Positions 7,169-15,172 of a stretch of DNA of 19,227 nucleotides are shown piece by piece. The stretch is from an uncultured cyanobacterium (GTDB lineage: Bacteria > Cyanobacteriota > Cyanobacteriia > PCC-6307 > Cyanobiaceae). A model generated the notes under the pieces. The model ran no database searches and had not been told where the DNA came from. It saw only the letters and a program-made list of their open reading frames with translations. The stretch covers positions 1 to 19,227 of the forward strand of contig CAIZOZ010000548.1 of assembly GCA_903934745.1 (NCBI GenBank), written 5' to 3'. The position numbers and the translations under genes are program-made. The first letter of the stretch is position 1. The number at the start of each line of letters is the position of its first letter.

Positions 7169-8383
7169 TCAGGCCGCCAGCGGTTGGCGCATCAGCTCGC
7201 TGTAAAGAGCCTCCAAGGCGTCGAGGTTGCGCTCCAGGGTGTAGCGCTCGAGCACACGCACGCGGGCCCGGCGACCCAGTTCAGCGGTGAGCACCGGCTG
7301 GTCGCGCAGCACCGGCAGCAGCGTGCGCAGCTGGGTGGTGACCCCCTGGGTGCTGATCACGATGCCCGCTCCCCCCTCCAGCACCTCGCCATCGGCGCCG
7401 GCATCGGTGGCGACGCAGGCGGTGCCGCTGGCCATCGCCTCCAGCAGCGCCAGGCTCAGCCCCTCCACCAGCGACGGCAACAGAAACACCTCCGCCAGCT
7501 GCAGCAGGGCCAGGCGGATCGCCTGCTGGCCCTCGTAGCCCCACCAGATCACGTCGTCCTCGCGGCCATCCTGCAGGGAAGGCCGCAAGGGGCCATCGCC
7601 GACGATCACCAGCAAGCAGCCCTGGGGTCGCACCAGCCGCCAGGCCCTGAGCAGCGCTTCCACATTCTTCTCGGTGGCGATGCGGCCCATGTAGAGGAAC
7701 AGCCTGCGGCCGGCGAAACGTTGGCGCAGCTTGACCAGCTCGGCAGCCACCCCGTCGCGGGGATCCTCCTGGCCGGCCGGGGCCCACTGCTGGGGATCGA
7801 CCCCATTGGGAATCACCGCCAGCCGCTCACGTCGCACCCCCAGCCGTTCCAGCAGATCGGCCTGCAACTCCGAGAACACGATCACCCGATCAAAGCGGGC
7901 CAGCGACGGTGCATAGAGCTGATAGGTGAGCTGCTGGGTGCCGCCGGCCAGATTGCGCAAGGCGGCATCAAAAGCCGGATGAAAGGTGGCCACCAGGGGC
8001 AGACCCAGCTGCTGGCAGAGATCGGGCAGGCGAAAATCCAGCGGCGAGAGCGTGAGACTGGCATGTACCAGATCGGGCTTGAGTCGCTCCAGTGACTCGC
8101 GCAACTCCCGCTGGGCCCCGGGCGAAGGGATCGTGTACACCTGGGATTTGACCAGGTAGGACAAGGCTACCTCCGGATTATCCGGAGCCGGACCATCATG
8201 GGCTTGGAGGTTGCGGCCATCGCCACCCACCGACTCCTGACGGCCCAGGCCCGCCGGTGGCGTGTCGAAGTGGATGAAGCTCACCCCATGGCCGCGGCGG
8301 CGCAGGGCTTCGGTGATGCTGAGTCCGTAGGTGACGTTGCCACAGAACGGGGATTTCTTGCCCAGCCAGGCAATGTGTGCCAC
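7169..8383 (-). CDS. GT4-family glycosyltransferase, GTG start
   Basis: GT-B fold transferase of the glycosyltransferase group 1 type, 404 residues. The N-terminal domain begins AHIAWLGKKSPFCGNVTYG, with PDLVHASLTLSPLDF and LVATFHPAFD; the C-terminal domain has RLFLYMGRIATEKNVEALLRAW (227-248), LLVIVGDGPLRPSL (257-270) and a full E-x7-E motif in VEGLSLALLEAMASG (Glu307 and Glu315). The acceptor is unknown. No ATG precedes the conserved first strand, so I take the GTG at 8383. An open frame extends further upstream but only within the neighbouring permease gene. The start lies 28 bp after the MFS permease stop, so the two are probably co-transcribed. It converges with the plus-strand glycosyltransferase gene. 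Confidence 0.88.
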   Translation of the reverse strand: MAHIAWLGKKSPFCGNVTYGLSITEALRRRGHGVSFIHFDTPPAGLGRQESVGGDGRNLQAHDGPAPDNPEVALSYLVKSQVYTIPSPGAQRELRESLERLKPDLVHASLTLSPLDFRLPDLCQQLGLPLVATFHPAFDAALRNLAGGTQQLTYQLYAPSLARFDRVIVFSELQADLLERLGVRRERLAVIPNGVDPQQWAPAGQEDPRDGVAAELVKLRQRFAGRRLFLYMGRIATEKNVEALLRAWRLVRPQGCLLVIVGDGPLRPSLQDGREDDVIWWGYEGQQAIRLALLQLAEVFLLPSLVEGLSLALLEAMASGTACVATDAGADGEVLEGGAGIVISTQGVTTQLRTLLPVLRDQPVLTAELGRRARVRVLERYTLERNLDALEALYSELMRQPLAA

Positions 8384-8411
8384 CGGTTGCGGTTCGTTTC
8401 GATACCAGAAA

Positions 8412-9860
8412 TTAGCAGCGGCGCCAGGGTTGCTCACAGAGAGCCGCCACCACGGCCACCGCCGCCAGGCCCCAGAGCACCGGCGGCAGTCCATAACGGC
8501 TCACCACCGCCCCGGCCAGCACCAGCGGCAAGCTCAGGGCGATGTTGATCAGGTTGTTCTGCAGACCGAACACCCGACCCCGCTGGTCTTCGGGGGTGTC
8601 CTCCTGGATCGTCGTCTGGGCCGGGATTGCCAGCAGGGCGGCGCCCACGCCCAGCAGGCCGCAGAGCAGCAGGGTGACCGCGAGATTGCCGCGGGTCTGC
8701 CCCAGCAACACCAGGCAGAAGGCGATGAGACCCAGGCCGCTGGAGCCCAGGCGGCGGCGGTTGAAGCGATCGCCCAGCTGGGCCATCGCCACCGCCCCGA
8801 TCGCCAGCCCCAGGCCGCTCATGGCCAGCAGGGTGCCGAAGCCGGTGGGCCCCAGGCCGACGATCGTGGCCGCCAGACTGATCGCCAGCACGTAGAGCGC
8901 CGCCAGCAGGCTGTAGAGCAGCACCAGCTGCAGCATGGCGCTACGCACACTGGGCCGTTCGCGCAGCACCTGGATCCCCTCGCCGATCTCCTGCCAGACG
9001 GTGACATTGCGCGGCGGCTTGACCGGTTCCTCGATGGCAATGGCGGCAATGGCCACGGCGGCCATGCCGTAGCAGAGCGGCAGCAGCACGAACTCACCAC
9101 CGCTGATGCCCAGGCGCTGCAGCAGGCCATGCATCAGTCGCAGGATCGGATCGCCGAGGGCGAAGCCGACAATCGTGGCGCCCATGCTGGTGGCCTGATA
9201 GAGCGAATTGGCGGCCAGCAGCTGATGGGAGGGCACCAGCAGCGGAATGGCGGCCTGTTCCGCCGGCGCGAAGAACTGGGTGAGCACCGATTCGAGCACC
9301 GTCATCGCCACCAGCGCCCAGTAGCCCCAGCTCAACCCCAGCCACTGGGGGCCGGGCAACAGCGCCAACGGCGCCAATAGCAACAGACCCGCCCGCAGGG
9401 CATTGGAACTCACCATCACCGCCCGTTTGGGCCAGCGATCAGCCCAGACGCCGGCCACGGTGCCCAGCAGCATCGCTGGGATCGTGTTGGCCACATAAAT
9501 ACCGGTGGCCAGCAGCGTGATGATCTGAGCCCGGTTCTCCACCCCCATGCGCATCGCCGCCGCCGCTTCGGCCAGCGCCGGATCAGCCTGGGGGTTATCG
9601 GTCACCCAGTACTGGGCGATCAGGAACACCATCAGCACGATGTAAAACTTGTCGGCCAGCTGGGAGAAGATCTGGCCGAGCCACAGCTGGCGGAAACCGG
9701 GCAGGGCCAGCACCGCCGCCAGGCCGGTCTCGCCAGCTTGGGCCGCCGCGCTGCCTGGGGCCTCGCGGCCAAGGGGGACGGCCCTGGGCTGGTCGCCCTG
9801 GCCGGAGCCGGTCGCGCCGCTTCCGCCAGCAGGGGTCTGCGGCTTGTTGGCATCGTTCAT
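8412..9860 (-). CDS. MFS permease, MFS_3/EntS-like
   Basis: Major facilitator permease of 482 residues with about twelve hydrophobic segments, probably an inner-membrane exporter. After a roughly 45-residue disordered, Gly/Pro/Ala-rich N-terminus comes LPGFRQLWLGQIFSQLADKFY, the start of helix 1. The loop after helix 2 is GVWADRWPKRAVMVSSNALRAG, a form of the MFS GxxxDRxGRR motif; a second copy appears as AQLGDRFNRRRLG in the C-terminal half. AIPAQTTIQEDTPEDQRGRVFGLQNNL is typical of the MFS_3 group that includes EntS and many multidrug or siderophore exporters. Substrate is unknown. It lies 144 bp beyond recO on the same strand and 28 bp before the glycosyltransferase gene, so it may export a glycosylated product, but that is only context. 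Confidence 0.88.
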   Translation of the reverse strand: MNDANKPQTPAGGSGATGSGQGDQPRAVPLGREAPGSAAAQAGETGLAAVLALPGFRQLWLGQIFSQLADKFYIVLMVFLIAQYWVTDNPQADPALAEAAAAMRMGVENRAQIITLLATGIYVANTIPAMLLGTVAGVWADRWPKRAVMVSSNALRAGLLLLAPLALLPGPQWLGLSWGYWALVAMTVLESVLTQFFAPAEQAAIPLLVPSHQLLAANSLYQATSMGATIVGFALGDPILRLMHGLLQRLGISGGEFVLLPLCYGMAAVAIAAIAIEEPVKPPRNVTVWQEIGEGIQVLRERPSVRSAMLQLVLLYSLLAALYVLAISLAATIVGLGPTGFGTLLAMSGLGLAIGAVAMAQLGDRFNRRRLGSSGLGLIAFCLVLLGQTRGNLAVTLLLCGLLGVGAALLAIPAQTTIQEDTPEDQRGRVFGLQNNLINIALSLPLVLAGAVVSRYGLPPVLWGLAAVAVVAALCEQPWRRC

Positions 9861-9973
9861 CGCCCCATCTCCCGGATCCGTGGCTGGTGTATCGGACCTG
9901 GATTCATCGCTGCGGGCTCATCTCTGGTGGCGGGTCTGTGGATGGGGATCAGTGGGTGCGGGTCACTGCAGAC

Positions 9974-10001
9974 GGTTCATCAGGGCCGGTTCATCGGGGC
10001 C
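9974..10001. repeat. 14-bp direct repeat between recO and the MFS gene
   Basis: Two adjacent units GGTTCATCAGGGCC (9974-9987) and GGTTCATCGGGGCC (9988-10001), 13 of 14 identical, are followed by a degenerate third copy that runs into the recO stop. They fill the 144-bp spacer downstream of recO. I see no promoter motif associated with them. Confidence 0.7.
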
Positions 10002-10004
10002 GGA

Positions 10005-10838
10005 TCAAGGTGGTTCCTGGCCAACGCTGGCTGATCCCGGGGTGCTGCGGGGCGGAGCCATGGGCTCGAAAGCACTGCGCAGCAGTCTGAAGGCCCGAGG
10101 GCGCCGAGTGAGATGTTCGCCGCACCAGGCCTCCACCAGATCCAGCAGGTGCAGCCACACCGGCTCAGGGCCCATCAGACCGCCGTCGCGGCGGCGCGGC
10201 AGCCCAGGCCGGGGCAGGCGCTGCAGCAGGGCCAGCTCCGAGGCATTGAGCACCACCCGGGCCCCCGGCAGCGCCCCGATCGTCAGCCCCTCCCCCGGCA
10301 ACAGACTGGAACGCCAGTCCCAGTTCCCCACAGGCGGCTCAAGCGGCTCGCCGCTGCGGGCGCATTGCTGCAGCGGCAGGGCATAGCCCCCCAGGGCCAG
10401 CAGATGCACGCTGCCCTGCACCGCAATCGCCAGGGCCTCAAGCCGCTCACTGCGCTCCCGCACCACCTCCTCCAGGCGACCCAGCTGCATCAACAGATCG
10501 GCCAGCACGCCAGGGGCCGGAGCCTGCTCGGGCACCAGCTGCAGACACAGCTCCCCCAGGGCCTGGGCCGCCGCCAGGGTTTCGAGCCGTTGGCCCAGCC
10601 CGCCGTAATTGCGCACCACGGTGAGCTGCCGCACCCGCCGCAGGCCACGGCTGCCGCCCACCTGCAGGCGCAGATGGGCCAGGGGCACAGCGGCCGCCAG
10701 GCTGCTTTTCGGCCGGCGCGCCCCCGGTACCGCCAGGCGCGTCAACCCCTCGCTCTCGCTCAGCAGAGTCAGCAGCCGGTCGTTCTCGCCCAGGGGACGG
10801 CAGGTGAGGGCCAGGCCCTCCAGCAGCACTTCCGCCAT
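10005..10838 (-). CDS. recO: DNA repair protein RecO
   Basis: RecO works with RecR (and RecF) to load RecA on SSB-coated single-stranded DNA during gap repair and recombination. The 277-residue protein starts MAEVLLEGLALTCRPLGEND, followed by RLLTLLSESEGLTRLAVPGARRPKSSLAAAVPLAHLRL, the N-terminal OB-fold with the basic patch typical of RecO (residues 1-80). The rest is helical, with QLTVVRNYGGLGQRLETLAAAQALGELCLQLVPE and a C-terminal EPVWLHLLDLVEAWCGEHLTRRPRAFRLL. The four-cysteine zinc site present in some RecO proteins is not evident. Length is normal for cyanobacterial RecO, with a short disordered tail. It is 97 bp downstream of deoC on the same strand. Confidence 0.9.
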   Translation of the reverse strand: MAEVLLEGLALTCRPLGENDRLLTLLSESEGLTRLAVPGARRPKSSLAAAVPLAHLRLQVGGSRGLRRVRQLTVVRNYGGLGQRLETLAAAQALGELCLQLVPEQAPAPGVLADLLMQLGRLEEVVRERSERLEALAIAVQGSVHLLALGGYALPLQQCARSGEPLEPPVGNWDWRSSLLPGEGLTIGALPGARVVLNASELALLQRLPRPGLPRRRDGGLMGPEPVWLHLLDLVEAWCGEHLTRRPRAFRLLRSAFEPMAPPRSTPGSASVGQEPP

Positions 10839-10935
10839 GGGCAGCCCTCAGGACCTCGTCTGGCGGCTGTGCTCGCCTTCGCCCCATCGCTGGCCAGGCT
10901 CCACGCCAGGGTCGCGGTCGCGGGCTGCCCTGCCA

Positions 10936-11697
10936 TCAGCCAAGGCCATCGCTGGAAGCGTCGTCTGGACCCTCCGCTTCATCCCGGCTGATGCCACCAC
11001 TGGAGCTGCGGCTTTCGCCACGGCTGGCCGTGGGCCGCCGCAACGCCTGCATCAGCGCCACGCCACGGCTGGTGCCGAGCCGGGTGGCGCCGGCCTCCAC
11101 CAGGGCCAGGGCCTGCTCCAGATCGGCGATGCCACCCGAGGCCTTCACCGCAGCCCGTCCTCGCGCCAACTGGCGCAGCCGCCCCACCTGGGCTGGGGTC
11201 ACCGGCGGGCCGAAGCCGCTGCCGCTCTTGAGCCAGCGCACGCCAGCATCGATGCTCACCTCCACCAGCAGCTCCAGGGCCTGGGGATCCAGCCGCCCGG
11301 CCTCGACGATCACCTTCACCGGCAGACCCAGCTCGGTGATCGCGGCCAGGTCGTCGAGCACCCTCGAGCTGTCGCCATCGGCGAGGGCACCGAAATCGGG
11401 CACCACATCAAGCTCATCGGCACCAGCGGCGGCGGCCGCCTCCGCTTCGGCCCGCTTGATCGCGCTCGGCACAGCACCGAACGGGAACCCCACCACCGAA
11501 ATCAGCTGCAACCGATCGCCTAGGGGCAGGCGTTCGCGGGCCACGCCCACCCAGCGCGAGGCCACACACACCCCGGCAAAGCCGAAATGGCGAGCCTCAT
11601 CGCAGCAGGTGATCACGGCCTGCCGGCCCCGGTGGGGATCGAGCAGGGCGTGATCAATCAGCGGTGCCAGATCCGGTAGTTCGCGCGCCCTGGCCAT
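10936..11697 (-). CDS. deoC: Deoxyribose-phosphate aldolase
   Basis: Cytosolic class I aldolase that cleaves 2-deoxyribose-5-phosphate to glyceraldehyde-3-phosphate and acetaldehyde in deoxynucleoside salvage. The TIM-barrel motifs are in order: LIDHALLDP (residues 13-21), GFAGVCVASRWV (39-50), LISVVGFPFGAVPSAIKRAEAE (65-86), ADELDVVPDFG with Asp97, VKVIVEAGRL, WLKSGSGFG with the Schiff-base Lys157, and VKASGGI with the second conserved Lys185. The usual KTSTGF is KSGSGF here, a mild change. About 30 Ser/Gly/Asp-rich residues after LMQALRR look disordered. The start codon lies 4 bp beyond the lrtA stop, so translation is probably coupled. Confidence 0.92.
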   Translation of the reverse strand: MARARELPDLAPLIDHALLDPHRGRQAVITCCDEARHFGFAGVCVASRWVGVARERLPLGDRLQLISVVGFPFGAVPSAIKRAEAEAAAAAGADELDVVPDFGALADGDSSRVLDDLAAITELGLPVKVIVEAGRLDPQALELLVEVSIDAGVRWLKSGSGFGPPVTPAQVGRLRQLARGRAAVKASGGIADLEQALALVEAGATRLGTSRGVALMQALRRPTASRGESRSSSGGISRDEAEGPDDASSDGLG

Positions 11698-11701
11698 CGG
11701 C

Positions 11702-12289
11702 TCAGGCGTCCTTCGGCTGGATCACGCCGAAGCCACCATGGTTGCGGCGATAGACCACCTGGACCTGGCCGGTGCCGGCGTCGCGGAAGACGTAAAAATC
11801 GTGATCGACCATTTCCAGTTGATGCAGGGCCTCCTCCAGATCCATCGCCGGCATGGCGAAGTACTTGCGCCGCACGCCCCGATGGGGCACCACCGCCTCC
11901 TTGCCTTCGGTGATCGGCGTGCCGGGGGGCGGCAGGTTGGCGGCGCCATTCTCCTCGTCGCGGGCGGAGCGATGCACCGGGCCTTGGGTGCGCTCCTGCA
12001 GGCGATCCTTATAGCGATGCAGCTGACGGCTGAGCTTGCTGGCCACCAGATCGATGCTGGCGTAGAGATTTTCACTGCGCTCCTGGGCCCGGATCACGGT
12101 GCCGTTGGCAAACATCGTGACTTCGGCGACCTGCTGCGGAACCCGGGGGTTGCGAGCCACGGACAGATGCACGTCCGCCTCCTTGACCATGTCTCCGAAG
12201 TGATTGATGGCTCGGCTGATCTTGCTTTCGGTGTAGTCCCGGATGGCCGGGGTGACATCGAGATTGCGGCCATGGATGAGCAGTTTCAT
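11702..12289 (-). CDS. lrtA: Ribosome hibernation factor, long HPF / LrtA
   Basis: Binds the decoding region of idle 30S subunits and dimerises 70S ribosomes into inactive 100S particles during darkness, starvation or stationary phase. In cyanobacteria the family is known as LrtA, the light-repressed transcript product. The 195-residue protein has an N-terminal S30AE domain (MKLLIHGRNLDVTPAIRDYT to about residue 100), a Pro/Gly-rich linker (roughly 103-134), and the C-terminal dimerisation domain that defines long HPFs (VVPHRGVRRKYFAMPAMDLEEALHQLE through VVYRRNHGGFGVIQP, 133-192). The ATG at 12289 is the family start; an open frame continues upstream but only across the spacer and lipB. A strong stem-loop begins 26 nt upstream of the start. 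It leads the lrtA-deoC pair and diverges from lipB. Confidence 0.95.
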   Translation of the reverse strand: MKLLIHGRNLDVTPAIRDYTESKISRAINHFGDMVKEADVHLSVARNPRVPQQVAEVTMFANGTVIRAQERSENLYASIDLVASKLSRQLHRYKDRLQERTQGPVHRSARDEENGAANLPPPGTPITEGKEAVVPHRGVRRKYFAMPAMDLEEALHQLEMVDHDFYVFRDAGTGQVQVVYRRNHGGFGVIQPKDA

Positions 12290-12315
12290 CAGAATCTCAG
12301 GGCAGATGTCGACCG

Positions 12316-12358
12316 CCGGGAGCGAAGTCAGGCCTCTGTTCAGGCTGACGTCTCCCGG
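12316..12358. promoter_or_regulatory. 43-nt stem-loop in the lrtA-lipB divergent spacer
   Basis: CCGGGAG (12316-12322) pairs perfectly with CTCCCGG (12352-12358). Inside it, GTCAG (12327-12331) pairs with CTGAC (12345-12349) and CCT (12333-12335) with AGG (12342-12344), leaving one bulged G, a 4/2-nt internal loop and a 6-nt apical loop, CTGTTC. It is almost centred in the 96-bp spacer, 26 nt from the lrtA ATG and 27 nt from the lipB ATG. It could be an RNA structure in either leader or a protein-binding dyad. Leader-dependent stability of lrtA mRNA has been reported in Synechococcus PCC 7002, which makes an lrtA leader role attractive but unproven. Confidence 0.6.
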
Positions 12359-12385
12359 GTCCCTGCACGCTAGGAACACAAGGCG

Positions 12386-13099
12386 ATGCCCCCCAGGACC
12401 AGCGCAATTCTTTTTGAAGCGGCAGAGCCGGTGCCCTTCGCCCTGGGCTGGCAATGGCAGCGGCAGCTGCAGGCCCGTCTGCTGGCCGATCCCGACGGCC
12501 CCGAAGCCGTGTTGGTGCTGCAGCACCAACCCTGTTACACCCTCGGCCGCGGCGCCAGCAGCGCCCATCTGGGCTTTGATCCTGCGGCGCCACCGTTGCC
12601 CCTGTACCGCATCGACCGGGGCGGTGAGGTGACCCACCACGCCCCGGGCCAACTGGTGCTCTACCCGGTGCTGAATCTGCAGCGCCACGGCGCCGATCTC
12701 CACCTCTACCTCCGCCAGCTGGAAGGAGTGGTGATCGACCTACTGGCCGAGTTCGGCCTGATGGCGGAGCGCTGTAACGGCTTCACCGGGGTGTGGCTGG
12801 AGGGCCGCAAACTGGCGGCGATCGGCGTCGGTGCCCGCCGCTGGATCAGCCAGCACGGCCTGGCCCTGAATGTGAACTGCAGCCTGGAGGGCTTCGCGGC
12901 GATCGTGCCCTGTGGCCTGGCGGATCGCCCTGTGGGGCGCCTGTGCGACTGGTTGCCCGGAATCACGCCGCAACAGCTACAGGCCCCGCTGCTGGCTGCG
13001 TTCTGCCGGCAGTTCACGCTTGAACTACGGCCAGCGACGGCCGCTGAAACCCTGCCGGACTGGGGCCCAGCCCTTGATCGAGGCCCAAGGCAGCGGTAA
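12386..13099 (+). CDS. lipB: Octanoyl-ACP:protein octanoyltransferase
   Basis: Transfers octanoyl from ACP to lipoyl-domain lysines, the first step of endogenous lipoate assembly for PDH E2 and the glycine cleavage H protein. The 237-residue protein contains AVLVLQHQPCYTLGRGA (41-57), RIDRGGEVTHHAPGQLVLYPVL (75-96; the family motif is usually RGGxxTxHGPGQ, so Gly is Ala here), GVWLEGRKLAAIGV with catalytic Lys142, HGLALNVN, and AIVPCGL with the nucleophile Cys176. The catalytic Cys/Lys pair is therefore intact. It is divergent from lrtA and is followed closely by the fatty acid ligase gene. A lipoyl-dependent PDH E2 gene lies about 3 kb downstream on the same strand. Confidence 0.93.
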   Translation: MPPRTSAILFEAAEPVPFALGWQWQRQLQARLLADPDGPEAVLVLQHQPCYTLGRGASSAHLGFDPAAPPLPLYRIDRGGEVTHHAPGQLVLYPVLNLQRHGADLHLYLRQLEGVVIDLLAEFGLMAERCNGFTGVWLEGRKLAAIGVGARRWISQHGLALNVNCSLEGFAAIVPCGLADRPVGRLCDWLPGITPQQLQAPLLAAFCRQFTLELRPATAAETLPDWGPALDRGPRQR

Positions 13100-13135
13100 T
13101 GCTTGGCCCGCGCTCCCTCTCCACCCCGCCCCGCC

Positions 13136-15109
13136 ATGACCGACCGCGCCGAGATCCACTGGAGCGGCAGCCCCCGCGATCGCCAGGCCCTGGCCGAGCG
13201 CCACGACTGGAGCCAGCTGGGTGGGCTTGAGCAGATCTGGAGTGAACTGGAGCAGCTCCATGGCGACGCCATCGCCCTGGAGGCGCCCCATGCGCGTCCG
13301 CCCGAAACCCTCAGCTACCGCCAACTGCGCCAGGGCATCGAGCAGGTGGCGGCCGCCTTCGCCCAGCTCGGGGTGGCCGAGGGCGATGTGGTGGCCTTGT
13401 TCGCTGAGAACAGCCCCCGCTGGCTGCTGGCCGATCAGGGCTTGATGCGGGCCGGCGCCGCCGATGCGGTGCGTGGCAGCGGCGCCCCGGTGGAGGAACT
13501 GCGCTACATCCTCAACGACTGCGGCGCCGTCGCTCTGGTGGTGGAGTCGGCCGCCCTGCTGGAGCGCCTCGCCCTGCCGACGGCGATGCAACAACGGCTG
13601 CGGTTCGTGGTGCTGCTGGAAGGCAGCAACGAGCAGGCAGCCGCCGCGGCCGCCTGGGCTGGGGAGAGGCCCTGCCTGGGCTGGCCGGAGCTGCTGGAGC
13701 GGGGCCTACAGGCGCCGCTGCCGCCCCTGCCCAGCGGCGGCTCCGCCCGGGTGGCCACCCTGCTATACACCTCCGGCACCACCGGCGAACCCAAAGGGGT
13801 GCCGCTCACCCAGGCCAACCTGCTGCATCAGCTCAGCAACCTGGGCGTGGCGGTGCGGCCCCGGCCGGGGGATCGGGTGCTGAGTGTGCTGCCGATCTGG
13901 CATGCCTACGAACGCAGCGCCGAGTACTTCCTGCTCTCCTGCGGTTGCCGCCAGACTTACACCAGCCTCAAACAGCTGCGGCCCGACCTGCAGAAGGTGC
14001 GGCCCCAATATCTGATCAGCGTGCCGCGGCTGTGGGAGGCCCTGCTGTCGGGCTTTGAGGATGCCCTCAAGGCCATGCCCACCTCGCGCCAGCGGCTGCT
14101 GCGGGCCGCCCTGGCCCATGGCCGCGCCTACGCCCTGGCCCGCCGCATCGCCCTTGACCTCAGCCTCCAGCCGGAGCCACCCCTGCGGCGCCTGGGGGCC
14201 ACAGCCGAAATGGTGGCGCGCTGGCCCCTACAGCGCCTGGCCGCCTCCCTGCTCTGGCCCAAGGTGCGCCAACAGCTGGTGGGGGGCTCCCTGCGCACGG
14301 CGATCAGCGGCGGCGGTGCCCTCGCCATCCACGTGGATGCCTTTTTTGAGGCGATCGGCATCGAACTGTTGGTGGGCTACGGCCTCACCGAAACCAGCCC
14401 GGTGCTCACCTGCCGCCGCCCCTGGAACAATCGCCGCGGCAGCTCCGGCCAGCCCCTGGCCGGCACCTCAATCCGCATCGTCGATCCAGACAGCCGCCAG
14501 CTGCTGGCGATCGGCCAGCGAGGGCTGGTGCTGGCCAAGGGCCCCCAGGTGATGGGTGGCTATTTCGGCAAACCGGAAGCCAGCGCCAAGGCCATCGATG
14601 CCGAGGGCTGGTTCGACACCGGCGACCTGGGCCAGTTGCTGGCCGACGGCACCCTGGTGCTCACGGGCCGCGTCAAGGACACGATCGTGCTCAGCAGCGG
14701 CGAGAACATCGAACCGGGCCCGCTGGAGGAGGCCCTGGTGGAGAGCCCCCTGGTGGAACAGGTGATGCTGGTGGGGCAAGACCGCAAGCAACTCGGCGCC
14801 CTGCTGGTAGCGAAAGGGGAGGCACTCGAGGCGTTTGCGCTGGCGGCCTCCCTGCCCCTGCCCCAGGGCACGATGGCTGATCCCGCCTTGCTGCGGGCGC
14901 TGACCCGCCAGCTCAACGGCCTGCTGGCGGCCCGTCCCGGCGCCCGCCCCGATGAGCGGCTCGGCGGCGTGGTGCTGGTGGAACCGTTCAGCATCGAGAA
15001 CGGCCTGCTCACCCAGACCCTCAAACAGCGGCGCGATCGCATCGCCAGCCGCGAGACCGCCGCGATCGCGCTGCTCTACGGCGAATCGCCGCCGGACTGC
15101 GGTTCCTGA
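13136..15109 (+). CDS. Acyl-ACP synthetase / long-chain fatty acid ligase
   Basis: AMP-forming ligase of the ANL superfamily that activates free fatty acids. The full-length cyanobacterial relatives I recall (such as Synechocystis slr1609) act mainly as acyl-ACP synthetases that recycle membrane-derived fatty acids. The 657-residue protein has the P-loop YTSGTTGEPKG (Tyr211-Gly221), GYGLTETSPV (from Gly414), WFDTGDLG with the ribose-binding Asp497, and GRVKDTIVLSSGENIEPG (from Gly511), all intact. No transmembrane segment is obvious. Substrate preference, CoA or ACP, cannot be read from sequence. The ATG at 13136 is preferred to an in-frame TTG at 13103, although neither has a clear ribosome-binding site. 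It follows lipB by 36 bp. Confidence 0.88.
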   Translation: MTDRAEIHWSGSPRDRQALAERHDWSQLGGLEQIWSELEQLHGDAIALEAPHARPPETLSYRQLRQGIEQVAAAFAQLGVAEGDVVALFAENSPRWLLADQGLMRAGAADAVRGSGAPVEELRYILNDCGAVALVVESAALLERLALPTAMQQRLRFVVLLEGSNEQAAAAAAWAGERPCLGWPELLERGLQAPLPPLPSGGSARVATLLYTSGTTGEPKGVPLTQANLLHQLSNLGVAVRPRPGDRVLSVLPIWHAYERSAEYFLLSCGCRQTYTSLKQLRPDLQKVRPQYLISVPRLWEALLSGFEDALKAMPTSRQRLLRAALAHGRAYALARRIALDLSLQPEPPLRRLGATAEMVARWPLQRLAASLLWPKVRQQLVGGSLRTAISGGGALAIHVDAFFEAIGIELLVGYGLTETSPVLTCRRPWNNRRGSSGQPLAGTSIRIVDPDSRQLLAIGQRGLVLAKGPQVMGGYFGKPEASAKAIDAEGWFDTGDLGQLLADGTLVLTGRVKDTIVLSSGENIEPGPLEEALVESPLVEQVMLVGQDRKQLGALLVAKGEALEAFALAASLPLPQGTMADPALLRALTRQLNGLLAARPGARPDERLGGVVLVEPFSIENGLLTQTLKQRRDRIASRETAAIALLYGESPPDCGS

Positions 15110-15172
15110 ATGGACACTCCGGTTGACCGAGGTGGCGTCGCCTGACAGCCTGTGGCCTGATTTCGCTCCCCC

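Noticed and set aside
8331..9380. Plus-strand open frame of about 350 codons, Gln/His/Arg-rich
   Set aside because: Antisense to the MFS permease and the start of the minus-strand glycosyltransferase. Composition is what high-GC antisense frames produce.
10113..10991. Plus-strand open frame of 292 codons
   Set aside because: Antisense to recO and the end of deoC. Gln-rich, with no recognisable domain.
13103..13135. TTG start that would lengthen the fatty acid ligase by 11 residues
   Set aside because: The extra residues (Ala/Pro/Ser-rich) match nothing, and the ATG at 13136 gives the expected N-terminus. Not excluded, only less likely.
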